Source of the DNA: Ardenticatenaceae bacterium
GTDB lineage: Bacteria > Chloroflexota > Anaerolineae > Promineifilales > Promineifilaceae
DNA: 64,000 nucleotides
Reading direction: 5' to 3'
Assembly (NCBI GenBank): GCA_020634435.1
Contig: JACKBS010000008.1
Span: 1 to 64,000, forward strand
In this document: piece by piece, positions 28,320 through 36,790 of the stretch
Layout: each line of letters begins with the position of its first letter
How positions within the stretch are numbered: the first letter of the stretch is position 1
The notes under the pieces: generated by a model
Told to the model about the DNA's origin: nothing
The model's input: only the letters and a program-made list of their open reading frames with translations
The model's database searches: none
Position numbers and translations under genes: made by a program

Positions 28320-30575
28320 ATGGCTGATTCTTCCCAGATTCGTGCAGAAGTTGTGACGCGGCTGCTCAACGATGCCGCTTTTTTGACCCGCTTTTTGGCC
28401 GATCCGGACGACGTGCTGGCCGAGTTTCCCGGTTTGGACAAGTTTGATGCTCGCTACCTTAAAGACAAAATCACCGACTGGACCAGCCTAACGGCCGTTG
28501 CCCAACGATTTGGCATTGCGGTGCCAGAACGGCCGTCTGCCGCCCCCGAATCCGCTACTAAAGAAAATCCACCCCGCCTACAAATGGTACTCCACCTGCG
28601 CGATGATGATGCTTTCCGCGCGCTCTACTGGCAGGACTCAGCCGCCGCTTTTGCGGCCTACCCCGACATGCCCGAAGAGGACGAGGCGTACATTCGGGAG
28701 CGCTTTACCGGTGAATCGTCTCTGCCTAACCTGATTGATCGCTTTCAGACCACGGTGCAAAGCGTTAATTTGCCCGCTAACGAAAGCAAAGGCATTGAAC
28801 CCGGCGAGCCATCGAAGCGTTATGTAAATACGGGTTTTGCTAACGAGGCCACACCGGCAGAATGGATTTCTAGCTTCAACACACCCCTGACGGCAGCGCA
28901 GCCTTACTACTTTTGGTTGCAAATCGGTGATTTGCTGGAGGGCGGGCTGGCCCAAGAAGGCATTGTTCTGCCTACCGACAAGCTGCCGCCAGAGGCCAAA
29001 TTAAAGATTGCCCTGTTTGACTTTGATGGCGAAATTGAGCTGGCTGGTGCCGACGTAGGGGAGGTTCAGCTGGCCCCAACGGGCATCATCCGCGTGACCC
29101 GGCGTGCCGATGAACCCGCAGGGGTGTCGGAAGAATTGCTCGAACAGCGGCTATTTTTTGCCGTGCGCATGATGGATCGGGAAGGATACGGCCGTCTGCG
29201 CTGCAACATCTATTACCAAAATACGCTGGTGCAATCCCATTTCATCGTGGCCAGAGTGGCAACTGCGCCTGCGGAACAATCCTACCGCATGATGTGGCAC
29301 ACCTCCGACTATACCCTCTCCAAAAGTCTGGACAGTGAACAGCTCACGGCTATGGGTGAGAACATCCTCAGCATTATGGTGAACGATAACGGCAATGGCA
29401 CGCACGGCTTCCGCTTCGTGGGTGGGGAGGAGTTCAAGAACGATACGAGCTTGGGTGAAGGAGAAATCGCCGAACTGCTAGGTTGGACTCGCGGGGCACT
29501 GCGCAAAGCTGCCTGGGGAGATGAAAAGCCTTACGAACCAGATAGAAAATATCTGTATACAAATCAGCTTAACATAAAGAAACTTCAGTCGGACTTGGTT
29601 TCAATGGCAATCAATGGTTGGCGTGCATACGCTGGATTGGCAGTCCGGTTGGCGGGCAGCAGACCCGCATTATTTAAGCTGCAAGCTTTAATGCGCAAAC
29701 CGGGCCAAGTACAAATTGCAACAAAGGAGCAGGCAAATCTCATTTTTCCTGCTGCCATGATCTATGACCATCCCCTTATAGATGGAAATGAGCCAACTGA
29801 TTATTCGCTTTGTCCAGAGTTTATTAAAGCACTCGAAGGAGATAAGCCTTTAGAAGATTCAGACTGCTTTCAAGGAAACTGTCCTAATCATGGCCAGGAA
29901 CTGGTGGTTTGTCCTAGTGGATTTTGGGGCTTTCGGCATTATTTAGGACTTCCCTTATCAATTAAGTCAGCTCCAGATGCCCCTTTAAGAATTGGTGGCG
30001 GGGCGCCGCCAAAGATGGCCGTTAGTGTATGGAAGGATTTTGCCGAACGGCCGTCGCACGAACAGCGCCTTCAAAAAATGGGCGTTGGCTGGGAATATGC
30101 TGATAGTCGCAATAAATCGCTTGATATGCTCAAAGCAACTCAATCACAGGTAGTTTATTTTTATTGCCACGGAGGCTTAACAGAAAGAGGTCTTCCGTAT
30201 TTGCATTTGGGTGATAAGAATGACGATTGGTTTACCACGAGCAATTTGTTGGCACGTCAGATTTACTGGGAAGAAGTACGGCCGTTAGTATTCATCAACG
30301 GCTGCCACACCACACAAATTACTCCAGAAAGAGCCCTGGGTTTTGTGAGTGGCTTTATAGAGACCAGCGGCGCGGCTGGCGTCATCGGCACCGAGATCAC
30401 TATTTTTGAACCAATCGCTACTGAATTTGCCGAGGAGTGTCTGCATCGCTTCCTCTTTGAAAACCAGACTCTGGGCGAAGCTGTGCGTGGGGCACGCCTG
30501 CACATGCTCAAAAACGGCAATCCGCTGGGCCTGGTTTATATTCCCTATGCCTTACCAGCCCTCAAGCTGGCCTAA
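28320..30575 (+). CDS. CHAT-domain (caspase-like) protease
   Basis: The protein has 751 aa. The C-terminal CHAT domain has its catalytic dyad visible: His617 in YFYCHGG and Cys662 in FINGCHTTQ. CHAT proteases act in bacterial conflict and cell-death systems, usually kept off until a partner signals. The N-terminus has two related helical domains of about 50 aa (about 5-58 and 84-142: FLTRFLADPDDVLAEFPGL versus FRALYWQDSAAAFAAYPDM), then a beta-rich domain (about 180-320). The stretch from about 29510 to 30280 is markedly AT-richer than the rest of the gene. It is the third gene of a tight plus-strand cassette. Confidence 0.88.
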   Translation: MADSSQIRAEVVTRLLNDAAFLTRFLADPDDVLAEFPGLDKFDARYLKDKITDWTSLTAVAQRFGIAVPERPSAAPESATKENPPRLQMVLHLRDDDAFRALYWQDSAAAFAAYPDMPEEDEAYIRERFTGESSLPNLIDRFQTTVQSVNLPANESKGIEPGEPSKRYVNTGFANEATPAEWISSFNTPLTAAQPYYFWLQIGDLLEGGLAQEGIVLPTDKLPPEAKLKIALFDFDGEIELAGADVGEVQLAPTGIIRVTRRADEPAGVSEELLEQRLFFAVRMMDREGYGRLRCNIYYQNTLVQSHFIVARVATAPAEQSYRMMWHTSDYTLSKSLDSEQLTAMGENILSIMVNDNGNGTHGFRFVGGEEFKNDTSLGEGEIAELLGWTRGALRKAAWGDEKPYEPDRKYLYTNQLNIKKLQSDLVSMAINGWRAYAGLAVRLAGSRPALFKLQALMRKPGQVQIATKEQANLIFPAAMIYDHPLIDGNEPTDYSLCPEFIKALEGDKPLEDSDCFQGNCPNHGQELVVCPSGFWGFRHYLGLPLSIKSAPDAPLRIGGGAPPKMAVSVWKDFAERPSHEQRLQKMGVGWEYADSRNKSLDMLKATQSQVVYFYCHGGLTERGLPYLHLGDKNDDWFTTSNLLARQIYWEEVRPLVFINGCHTTQITPERALGFVSGFIETSGAAGVIGTEITIFEPIATEFAEECLHRFLFENQTLGEAVRGARLHMLKNGNPLGLVYIPYALPALKLA

Positions 30576-30602
30576 AGATAGTTCACTCAAAAGGAGCAAA
30601 CC

Positions 30603-31250
30603 ATGTACAAAAAGATGTCCGCATGGGTCATTGTGATAATGTTTGTGTTGCTGCTGGCCGGCTGTGGCAGCCCTTCACACGAGTATATTTTGGGCGACGT
30701 GCTGCTGACCGAATCTTTTAACGAGACGGGCGCCTGGGAAACCTACCTTGATGATGGCATCGCCCTCCAGGTGGTTGATGGCACTTACCGCGTGCAAACT
30801 GGCGACGGTGGATATATTTGGGGACTTAATGACGAACTGCACGATGACGTGGTTATTGAAGTGACTTCAAGTCAGCTTTCTGCATTCGAGGATAATGCTT
30901 ACGGTGTCATATGCCGGTCCGATACCAGCAATAATGGCGATGGCTACTACTTCCTCATCAGCGGCGATGGCTATTATTCTATCGCCAAGGGGGAGGGCGA
31001 CGATGTTAACCCGTTGGTGGATTGGACGACCAGTTCAGTTATCAATGGGGGGCAGGACAGCAACACCATCCGTGCCGTCTGCATTGGCGATTACCTGGCT
31101 TTGTACGTGAATGATAAGTTTTTGGCCGAGACTCAGGACAGTGATTACACGTCTGGGTATGCCGGATTTGTCGCCACGGCCAATGCTGGTGGCGACACCG
31201 ACATCAGCTTCGATAATTTAACGATCACGGCCGCTTCTCTCGCCGATTAG
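30603..31250 (+). CDS. Lipoprotein with lectin-like fold
   Basis: The protein has 215 aa. The lipoprotein signal ends in LLLAGC (Cys about 21). The mature part (ESFNETGAWETYLDDGIALQ and GYAGFVATANAGGDTDISFD) resembles the concanavalin-like domains that bind sugars. It follows the CHAT gene by 27 bp with AAGGAG before the ATG. Whether it belongs to the CHAT system or only shares its promoter is not clear. Confidence 0.72.
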   Translation: MYKKMSAWVIVIMFVLLLAGCGSPSHEYILGDVLLTESFNETGAWETYLDDGIALQVVDGTYRVQTGDGGYIWGLNDELHDDVVIEVTSSQLSAFEDNAYGVICRSDTSNNGDGYYFLISGDGYYSIAKGEGDDVNPLVDWTTSSVINGGQDSNTIRAVCIGDYLALYVNDKFLAETQDSDYTSGYAGFVATANAGGDTDISFDNLTITAASLAD

Positions 31251-31258
31251 GGCAGTAG

Positions 31259-31840
31259 ATGACGTTGCTGGGCAATCCTTTCACTAAACAGGAAATAGTG
31301 GCGGCATTGGCGGCTGAAGTAACGGCCGTTCATGACTTCTTCGCCGCCATTCCCGTAGACCAATTTTTTGTGGCTCCGGCTGAGGTTTGGACGCCAGCCG
31401 ACAACCTTGTGCATCTCATCAAGTCCATTGCGCCGGTCGCCATGGCCCTAAACATGCCCCAAACTGCCCTCCGCGTTCGTTTTGGCTGGGTCAGGCATGA
31501 AACACGGCCGTTAGCTGAGGTGCGCCGCGTCTATGTGCATGAGGCGTTGGCCAATGGGGGCCAGGCGGGTGGCCCGTTTTTGCCTGAAGTGAGTGGCGAG
31601 GCAACGGCCGTACATCAGGCACATATCCTCGAAAAATGGCAAGACAAAGCGGCTGAGCTGCTAATCGCATTGGAAAAATGGTCCGATAAAGCGTTGGACA
31701 GCTATCTGCTGCCTCATCCCTTGCTGGGCAAAATGACGGTGCGTGAAATATTGTTCTTCACGCTGTACCACAACATGCATCACGTGAACGATGTACAGCG
31801 GTTGCTGCATCAGCCAGAAACGGAATGGTTTGCTCAGTGA
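31259..31840 (+). CDS. DinB-superfamily protein
   Basis: The protein has 193 aa and looks like a four-helix bundle. The histidines of the DinB/YfiT metal site are visible: the early W-x-P-x-DNLVHLIKS helix and a late FFTLYHNMHHVNDVQ. The family includes thiol-dependent transferases and stress proteins. It starts 8 bp after the lipoprotein stop, so it is in the same operon. Confidence 0.8.
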   Translation: MTLLGNPFTKQEIVAALAAEVTAVHDFFAAIPVDQFFVAPAEVWTPADNLVHLIKSIAPVAMALNMPQTALRVRFGWVRHETRPLAEVRRVYVHEALANGGQAGGPFLPEVSGEATAVHQAHILEKWQDKAAELLIALEKWSDKALDSYLLPHPLLGKMTVREILFFTLYHNMHHVNDVQRLLHQPETEWFAQ

Positions 31841-31907
31841 TGGCAGCGGAAAAACAGGTTCAGGCCGAGAGACGGGCAACTTTATGCCCAGGGTGGCGCA
31901 ACAGACC

Positions 31908-32414
31908 ATGAGCATCATCGTCGCCACCGAGCGCCTGGAGTTGCGCCAACTTACCCTGGAAGACGCGCCGTTTATTCTGGAACTAGTCAACGATCCGTCG
32001 TGGCTGCGCTTTATTGGCGACCGGGGTATTCGCACGCTGGAACAGGCCGAGGCGTATTTGCAAAATGGCCCAATGGCCAGTTATGCAGCCAATGGCTTTG
32101 GCCTTTACCTGGTGCAGCGCAAATCCGATGGGGCGCGGTTGGGGATGTGTGGTTTGTTGAAACGGCCGTCTCTCCCACATCCTGACATTGGGTTTGCCTA
32201 CCTGCCTCAGTTCACCGGGCAGGGATATGGCTTTGAGGCGGCAACGGCCGTTCTGCACTACGCCCGCCACCAATTAAACTTGTTCCCCATCCTGGCCATC
32301 GTGAAGCCGGACAATCGGCCATCCATCAAGCTGCTGGAAAAATTGGGTATGCACTGCCAGGAGCACATTTCCCTGGATGAAGGCCAGAGTGAAGTCTTGC
32401 TGTATTCTTCGTAA
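31908..32414 (+). CDS. GNAT-family N-acetyltransferase (RimJ/RimL-like)
   Basis: The protein has 168 aa. TERLELRQLTLEDAPFILEL is the usual opening of the RimJ/RimL group. IGFAYLPQFTGQGYGFEA carries the acetyl-CoA P-loop (QFTGQGYG) and VKPDNRPSIKLLEKLGM the final strand and helix. The substrate is unknown. The start is uncertain: the ATG at 31908 fits the family, while an earlier ATG at 31884 is possible. Confidence 0.82.
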   Translation: MSIIVATERLELRQLTLEDAPFILELVNDPSWLRFIGDRGIRTLEQAEAYLQNGPMASYAANGFGLYLVQRKSDGARLGMCGLLKRPSLPHPDIGFAYLPQFTGQGYGFEAATAVLHYARHQLNLFPILAIVKPDNRPSIKLLEKLGMHCQEHISLDEGQSEVLLYSS

Positions 32415-32456
32415 GTTCTCTGAGTTTTTGTGTAAAAAGATGTTGAGGGTGTCGCG

Positions 32457-32726
32457 TCAGGCCAACTGCACGTCATCGACAATGCCAACAATGGCGTGAT
32501 CGACCGGAACAAAGGGGATGGGCATCGCCTGCGCCGCTTCCCGGCTGCCTACGATGAACACCAGATGGTCAGGTCCAGCCTGAGCGGTGGCGTCGGCCGC
32601 AACCACTGGCTGGCCTTCCGGTTGCTGCGTTTTGCTCAAGGGCTGCACCACCAGGAATTTGATCCCTTGCAGACCTTCGTATTTTTGGGTGGCCACCACC
32701 GTGCCGATAACGCGTGCTAATTGCAT
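32457..32726 (-). CDS. BMC-P pentameric shell protein (EutN/CcmL family)
   Basis: The protein has 89 aa. MQLARVIGTVVATQKYEGL, FLVVQPL and PVDHAIVGIVDDVQLA are the EutN/CcmL signature. It is a vertex pentamer of the microcompartment and the last gene of the main minus-strand BMC operon. It converges with the GNAT gene. A gap of about 120 bp, with hairpins, separates it from the BMC-T gene. Confidence 0.92.
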   Translation of the reverse strand: MQLARVIGTVVATQKYEGLQGIKFLVVQPLSKTQQPEGQPVVAADATAQAGPDHLVFIVGSREAAQAMPIPFVPVDHAIVGIVDDVQLA

Positions 32727-32743
32727 AATTTTTTATGAAGAAT

Positions 32744-32848
32744 GGGGTGCGAGGCAATCGAGGGTAAAGGTTATTTGTTGGAGCCGGGTGATGGCTGATT
32801 GCCTCGCCCCTACCGATCACCGTTTACCGATAACCGAATACCGATCAC
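32744..32848. repeat. inverted repeat plus ACCGAT tandem arm
   Basis: GGGGTGCGAGGCAATCG (32744-32760) pairs with GATTGCCTCGCCCC (32797-32810). It is followed by a one-sided run of ACCGATCACC, TTACCGATAACC and GAATACCGATCAC (32811-32848) that matches one arm of the TAATCGG family without its partner. It lies between BMC-T and BMC-P. Confidence 0.6.
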
Positions 32849-33432
32849 ATCGCTTCCCAACCAAAATGCTGGCCAAAACGGCCGTTTCCATTCACATTTT
32901 GCCACATTTCTGCGTGCAGCTGGGGGATGACCATCTGCCGCACGAGCTGGTTGTGGACAATGGTGGCGCTGAGGGAAACGGCCGTTTCCACATCCGCCAC
33001 CAGACCGTGAAAAAATACCAGCCCCTTGCCGCCCAATCCGTCAGCCAGACGTAGCTGAAGTAACGACACTTCTGCCCCTTTTACCCCGGCATCTGCTGCC
33101 AAAATGGCGCTGGCCACGGTGCGGGTTTCAATGATGCCCAGAGCATCTTCCGCCGCTATCTGCCGCTGGCCGCCCAGCGCCGCCACCACAGCGGGATGTA
33201 CGTTGGGCAAAAAGAGCAAATCGCGCAGGGCTGATTGGCCCGTTTCCTGGCCTGCGGCCACCGCTTCTTCCACCGAGGCTACATCACCCGCCACCAGGAC
33301 CAAATAGTTGCCTGGCTGCACCGTGCCCGTTTGAATGGTGCTGACCGGCGCACGCTTGACCATCGCATCGCCTGCTTCGATGCCAGCGGCAATGCTGCTA
33401 AATTCCAACAGGGCAAGGGCGGGAAAATCCAT
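32845..33432 (-). CDS. BMC-T tandem-domain shell protein
   Basis: The protein has 195 aa and two consecutive BMC domains: FPALALLEFSSIAAGIEAGD (about 3-22) and AEDALGIIETRTVASAILAA (about 94-113). Each continues with the usual GxVxxVxxAVxxG pattern (GDVASVEEAVAAGQE; GLVADVETAVSLS). Trimers of BMC-T proteins form pseudohexameric shell tiles, some with gated pores for larger substrates. The C-terminus is extended (about 175-195). It follows the receiver-ParA gene by about 70 bp with a GAGATTGG-family repeat in the gap. Confidence 0.9.
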   Translation of the reverse strand: MDFPALALLEFSSIAAGIEAGDAMVKRAPVSTIQTGTVQPGNYLVLVAGDVASVEEAVAAGQETGQSALRDLLFLPNVHPAVVAALGGQRQIAAEDALGIIETRTVASAILAADAGVKGAEVSLLQLRLADGLGGKGLVFFHGLVADVETAVSLSATIVHNQLVRQMVIPQLHAEMWQNVNGNGRFGQHFGWEAM

Positions 33433-33437
33433 AAGAA

Positions 33438-33502
33438 GAGATTGGAGATTGGGAACTGGAGATTGTCTTTACGCACAAATCTCTAGTCTCCAATCTCCCA
33501 TT
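33438..33502. repeat. GAGATTGG-family inverted repeat
   Basis: The left arm is GAGATTGGAGATTGGGAACT then GGAGATT; the right arm is AATCTCTAGTCTCCAATCTC. It lies between BMC-T and the receiver-ParA gene. The same unit recurs inside the moeA-like gene at 43029-43083. Confidence 0.8.
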
Positions 33503-34630
33503 TTATAAGCTCTTGGTTGAAACCCGCTGCCAGATCGCTTCGGCCATGCGCCGGACTACGTTAGGCAGGCCAGATTTGGCCGAGGTAAGCGTCAGGGGTA
33601 CGCCCTGAGCGATGGCTCGCGCCTGGTTTACGTCGTAGGCAATCTGGAAGGCGACCTTGTTGTTGAGACCGCGCTCGACGGCCGCTTGTGGCAGTTGCGC
33701 TTCTGGCGTGTGCTGGTTCAGGATGTGCGACTTGCGCTTCACCTGAATGCCTTCTTTGTTGAGTAGACGATTGAGCTGAACGGCCGTTTGCACCGAAACC
33801 ACCTCAGGCGTAATGATGTGCAGCCCCATGTCGGCCATGGTAACGGCTTGCAAAAATGCCTGAGAATACACGTGCGGAGCATCCACCACGGTGAAGGCCA
33901 CATGGTGCCGCAGCAGGTTCAAAATGTGGTGTGCCCGTTCGCCTGTTAGGGCTGCCGGGTCTTGCGGTTTGGCCGGGGCAGCCAGCACGCGCAGTCCAGA
34001 TGGATGAATGATGAGCCGATTTTTCAGCACGGCCCAATCCAGCTCGTTTTCGGCAGGGAGATCCAGCCACGAGGAGCGGGCTTGCAGGCGCATGTGCATG
34101 ATTGCCTGGCCGCCAGAGGGTGACAAATCAACCAGGCATACTTCTTGCTGGCTGGCGCGACGCAACGCCGCTGCCAGGTTGACCGCCAGCGTAGTTTGCC
34201 CCACGCCGCCGCGCAGCCCAAACGCCGTAATGATGATTCCGGTTTCTGGCGATGGCTGGCCGCCTTTCTTGGCCAGCAGCCCATCGACCCGCTCCATAAG
34301 TTCTTGCGATGTGACGGGTTTGCTCAGGTAATCGTCTGCACCGCTTTTTAGAGCGGTGGCCCGATCCACTTCTTGCGAACGGGCCGTGAGCACCAGGATG
34401 GGCAGATCGTCAATGTTGTCATCGGCGCGGATTTCACGGGCCAGATCGTGCCCGCTCATGTTGGGCATCATCACATCCAGCACTAGCAAATCGGGCTTGT
34501 CGGCTTTGATTTGGGCTAATCCATCCAGAGGATTGTTGATCAGGGTGATGTTATGGCCGCCACGCTCCAGCATAAGGCCAACCATGCGCAGAAGTTGTTC
34601 GTCATCATCAATTACAAAGATTCGGGCCAC
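33503..34630 (-). CDS. Response-receiver / ParA-MinD-like fusion in the BMC locus
   Basis: The protein has 375 aa. Residues 1-125 are a complete receiver domain (IDDDEQLL acidic pair, phospho-Asp in LLVLDVMMP, Thr in LVLTARS, Lys in LSKPV). Residues about 135-370 are a CpaE/MinD-like P-loop domain. Its Walker A reads GLRGGVGQTTLAVNL: the signature lysine is Arg and the P-loop lysine is Gln, so ATP binding may be altered. ParA-type ATPases position carboxysomes (McdA) and other BMCs, so a positioning role is plausible; the receiver would add control by a histidine kinase. The start is GTG with AAGGAG 8 nt upstream. Confidence 0.82.
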   Translation of the reverse strand: MARIFVIDDDEQLLRMVGLMLERGGHNITLINNPLDGLAQIKADKPDLLVLDVMMPNMSGHDLAREIRADDNIDDLPILVLTARSQEVDRATALKSGADDYLSKPVTSQELMERVDGLLAKKGGQPSPETGIIITAFGLRGGVGQTTLAVNLAAALRRASQQEVCLVDLSPSGGQAIMHMRLQARSSWLDLPAENELDWAVLKNRLIIHPSGLRVLAAPAKPQDPAALTGERAHHILNLLRHHVAFTVVDAPHVYSQAFLQAVTMADMGLHIITPEVVSVQTAVQLNRLLNKEGIQVKRKSHILNQHTPEAQLPQAAVERGLNNKVAFQIAYDVNQARAIAQGVPLTLTSAKSGLPNVVRRMAEAIWQRVSTKSL

Positions 34631-34660
34631 AGCGCCGTCTCCTTACTCACGCTACATTCG

Positions 34661-35197
34661 TTATTTTCTGTTGGTGTCCAGACAAAAGATGCCAATCCGA
34701 TCTTTGTGGACAAGCATCAAATCGCCGCTGTATGAGATGTCTGGGTATAAAGAAGCAGACGCCTTGGCGGCAAACACCAGTTGGAAACTGCCCATGGATT
34801 GTACCAAAATTTCGCGGGCAGAAATTTTACCTTCGTGCATGGCCTCTCCGGTGAGCTCAAAGGAGGGCACGGTTAGAAATATGTTGATGCTGCGGCCACG
34901 GGTAAAGATGGAACGGCCGTGTTGCGTGCCCACCGGAATCCCCTCGCGCCTATCTTGCAGCACAATGAAATTAATGTTGTCCTTGCGGAAAGCGCCAACC
35001 TGGTAGCTGGCGATAATATCGCCGGGCTGGTGAATGCGTGAAATGTACGCATCCTGGAGTTCCAGGTATTTGGAGTTGGGATTGCCCAACTCTGCGTGAA
35101 TACCGCCTATCCCGACCGAGGCTCGCCCCGTAACGCGATAGGCATCGGTAAACAAATCGAGGTTTATCAGGTTACGTTTTCCAAAGGCTGTAGACAT
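34661..35197 (-). CDS. Conserved-looking protein of unknown function in the BMC operon
   Basis: The protein has 178 aa, no membrane segment and no motif that I recognise. The sequence is beta-rich (LINLDLFTDAYRVTGRASVG, GDLMLVHKDRIGIFCLD). It starts at the ATG at 35197, close to the family-like MSTAFGKRNLINLD; the longer frame to 35257 would overlap the aldehyde dehydrogenase gene. It lies between aldehyde dehydrogenase and the receiver-ParA gene in one orientation, so a role with the shell, cargo or positioning system is likely. Confidence 0.7.
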   Translation of the reverse strand: MSTAFGKRNLINLDLFTDAYRVTGRASVGIGGIHAELGNPNSKYLELQDAYISRIHQPGDIIASYQVGAFRKDNINFIVLQDRREGIPVGTQHGRSIFTRGRSINIFLTVPSFELTGEAMHEGKISAREILVQSMGSFQLVFAAKASASLYPDISYSGDLMLVHKDRIGIFCLDTNRK

Positions 35198-35249
35198 TGC
35201 TTTACTTCTCTCTTTACAGGTGATGATACGATAAGTGACCTTAACTTTA

Positions 35250-36710
35250 CTATACAATTCTGAAGGAATCTACTAACGTACAGCGGCGCAGGCGGCTAAA
35301 GCTGCGCGGGCCGGTTATTCCTTCGCCCGTAGGACTGGCAATGGTAAAAGAGCAGAACCCTTCGCCGCCATAGCCTAACCCGGCTAAACAGGGTCCATTT
35401 TTTACAAAAATACTGCAATTCATCTCACGGGCCATGCGGCTGAGGTTGTCCAGGTTTTTGGAGTGCATTACGGCCGTATGTCTGAAACCATGCTCTGCTT
35501 CTACCGCTAAATCAATCGCTGCGTCGGCATTGGCCACGCGCACCACGGGCATGATGGGCATCATTTGCTCTGACCACACCACGGGATGATCTTCCGGCAC
35601 TTCCACAACAATCTGGCGCACTTCTGGCCCGGCCGAGATGCCAATTTCGGCTAGCAGCACGCTGGCATTTTTGCCGATGAACGCCTTGTTCATATCGGCA
35701 TATTTGCGCGGGCCGCGATCTTTTACCGTGACCGCTTGCCACAACCGGTTGAACTGCCAACTGTTCAGCTTTACCGCGCCATTGTGGGTCATCACTTGAA
35801 TGAGCTCGTCCACGATGCCATCCACGGCAATCGTTTCCTTCTCCGTGGTGCAGACGATGTTGTTATCAAACGAGCCACCAATGACGATATCGCGGCCTGC
35901 TTGTTCAATATCGGCCGTTTCATCCACGACCACCGGCGGATTGCCCGGCCCGGCGCAAACGGCGCGCTTGCCGCTGCGCATGGCGGCGCGCACCACAGCG
36001 GCCCCACCCGTCACGGTGAGCAGGCGCACGTCCTTGTGTTCCATCAATCCGGTGGCACTTGCGATGGTGGGGTTGGCAACGGCCGTTAACAGATTTGCCG
36101 GGCCACCCGCCTTCTGAATTGCTTCGTTCAAAATCTGCACGGTGAAGTTGGAGGCATTTTGGGTGCTGGGATGGGCGTTAAACGTTACCGCGTTGCCTGC
36201 GGCTACCATGGCAATGGCGTTGCAGATGACGGTGCTGGTGGGATTGGTGCTTGGTGTCAGCGCGCCAATGATGCCGTAGGGTGCCCACTCGGTGATCGTC
36301 AGGCCGCCGTCGCCGCTCCAGGCGGTGGTTTGTAAATCTTCCACGCCCAGCGTTTTATCGGCATTGAGGATGTTTTTGAGTACCTTGTCTTCCACACGGC
36401 CCATGCCGGATTCGCTGTGGGCCATTTCGGCCAGCACCTGGGCATATTCGCGCCCGGCCTGGCGCATGTGGGCCACCATGTGCTTGCGAATCTCCAGGGG
36501 CATCTGGTTTAGCTGGCGGAAAGCGGTGCCTGCGGCCGCGACGGCTTCATCCAACGTGGGGAAAACGCCCCGGTCACCACCAACGGAGATGGACTCTGTG
36601 GTGGTCTTTTGAAAGCGGCGGGAAACGGCCGTTTCCCGCGTCACCGGTATGGTCCCCCCCACTTCCCGGTTTACCCGTTCAATAATTGCCTGAATGTCGC
36701 GTTCGTCCAT
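35250..36710 (-). CDS. CoA-acylating aldehyde dehydrogenase (EutE/PduP-like)
   Basis: The protein has 486 aa. It converts an aldehyde (here probably acetaldehyde) plus CoA and NAD+ to acyl-CoA. The catalytic cysteine is in GSFDNNIVCTTEKE. APYGIIGALTPSTNPTSTVI and LLTVTGGAAVV are family blocks. Residues 1-18 (MDERDIQAIIERVNREVG) form an amphipathic helix joined by a linker, the usual encapsulation peptide of BMC cargo. It would act on the acetaldehyde released by DeoC, regenerating CoA and NAD+ elsewhere; no PduL or alcohol dehydrogenase is seen in the window. Confidence 0.92.
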   Translation of the reverse strand: MDERDIQAIIERVNREVGGTIPVTRETAVSRRFQKTTTESISVGGDRGVFPTLDEAVAAAGTAFRQLNQMPLEIRKHMVAHMRQAGREYAQVLAEMAHSESGMGRVEDKVLKNILNADKTLGVEDLQTTAWSGDGGLTITEWAPYGIIGALTPSTNPTSTVICNAIAMVAAGNAVTFNAHPSTQNASNFTVQILNEAIQKAGGPANLLTAVANPTIASATGLMEHKDVRLLTVTGGAAVVRAAMRSGKRAVCAGPGNPPVVVDETADIEQAGRDIVIGGSFDNNIVCTTEKETIAVDGIVDELIQVMTHNGAVKLNSWQFNRLWQAVTVKDRGPRKYADMNKAFIGKNASVLLAEIGISAGPEVRQIVVEVPEDHPVVWSEQMMPIMPVVRVANADAAIDLAVEAEHGFRHTAVMHSKNLDNLSRMAREMNCSIFVKNGPCLAGLGYGGEGFCSFTIASPTGEGITGPRSFSRLRRCTLVDSFRIV

Positions 36711-36723
36711 CGTGAAAAATCCT

Positions 36724-36790
36724 GTAATTGGGCAATTGAGTAATTGGGTAATTGGCTCCTATTTGCTTAATTACCAATTACTCAATTACC
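36724..36790. repeat. AATTGGG-family inverted repeat
   Basis: The left arm is GTAATTGGGCAATTGAGTAA, then TTGGGTAATTGG; the right arm is TTAATTACCAATTACTCAAT, then TACC. It lies between the nucleotidyltransferase and aldehyde dehydrogenase genes and overlaps the 3' end of the former by a few bases. Confidence 0.8.

Noticed and set aside
27458..31250. Prophage or insertion sequence as the carrier of the CHAT cassette
   Set aside because: No integrase, transposase, terminal repeat or target duplication is seen at its borders.
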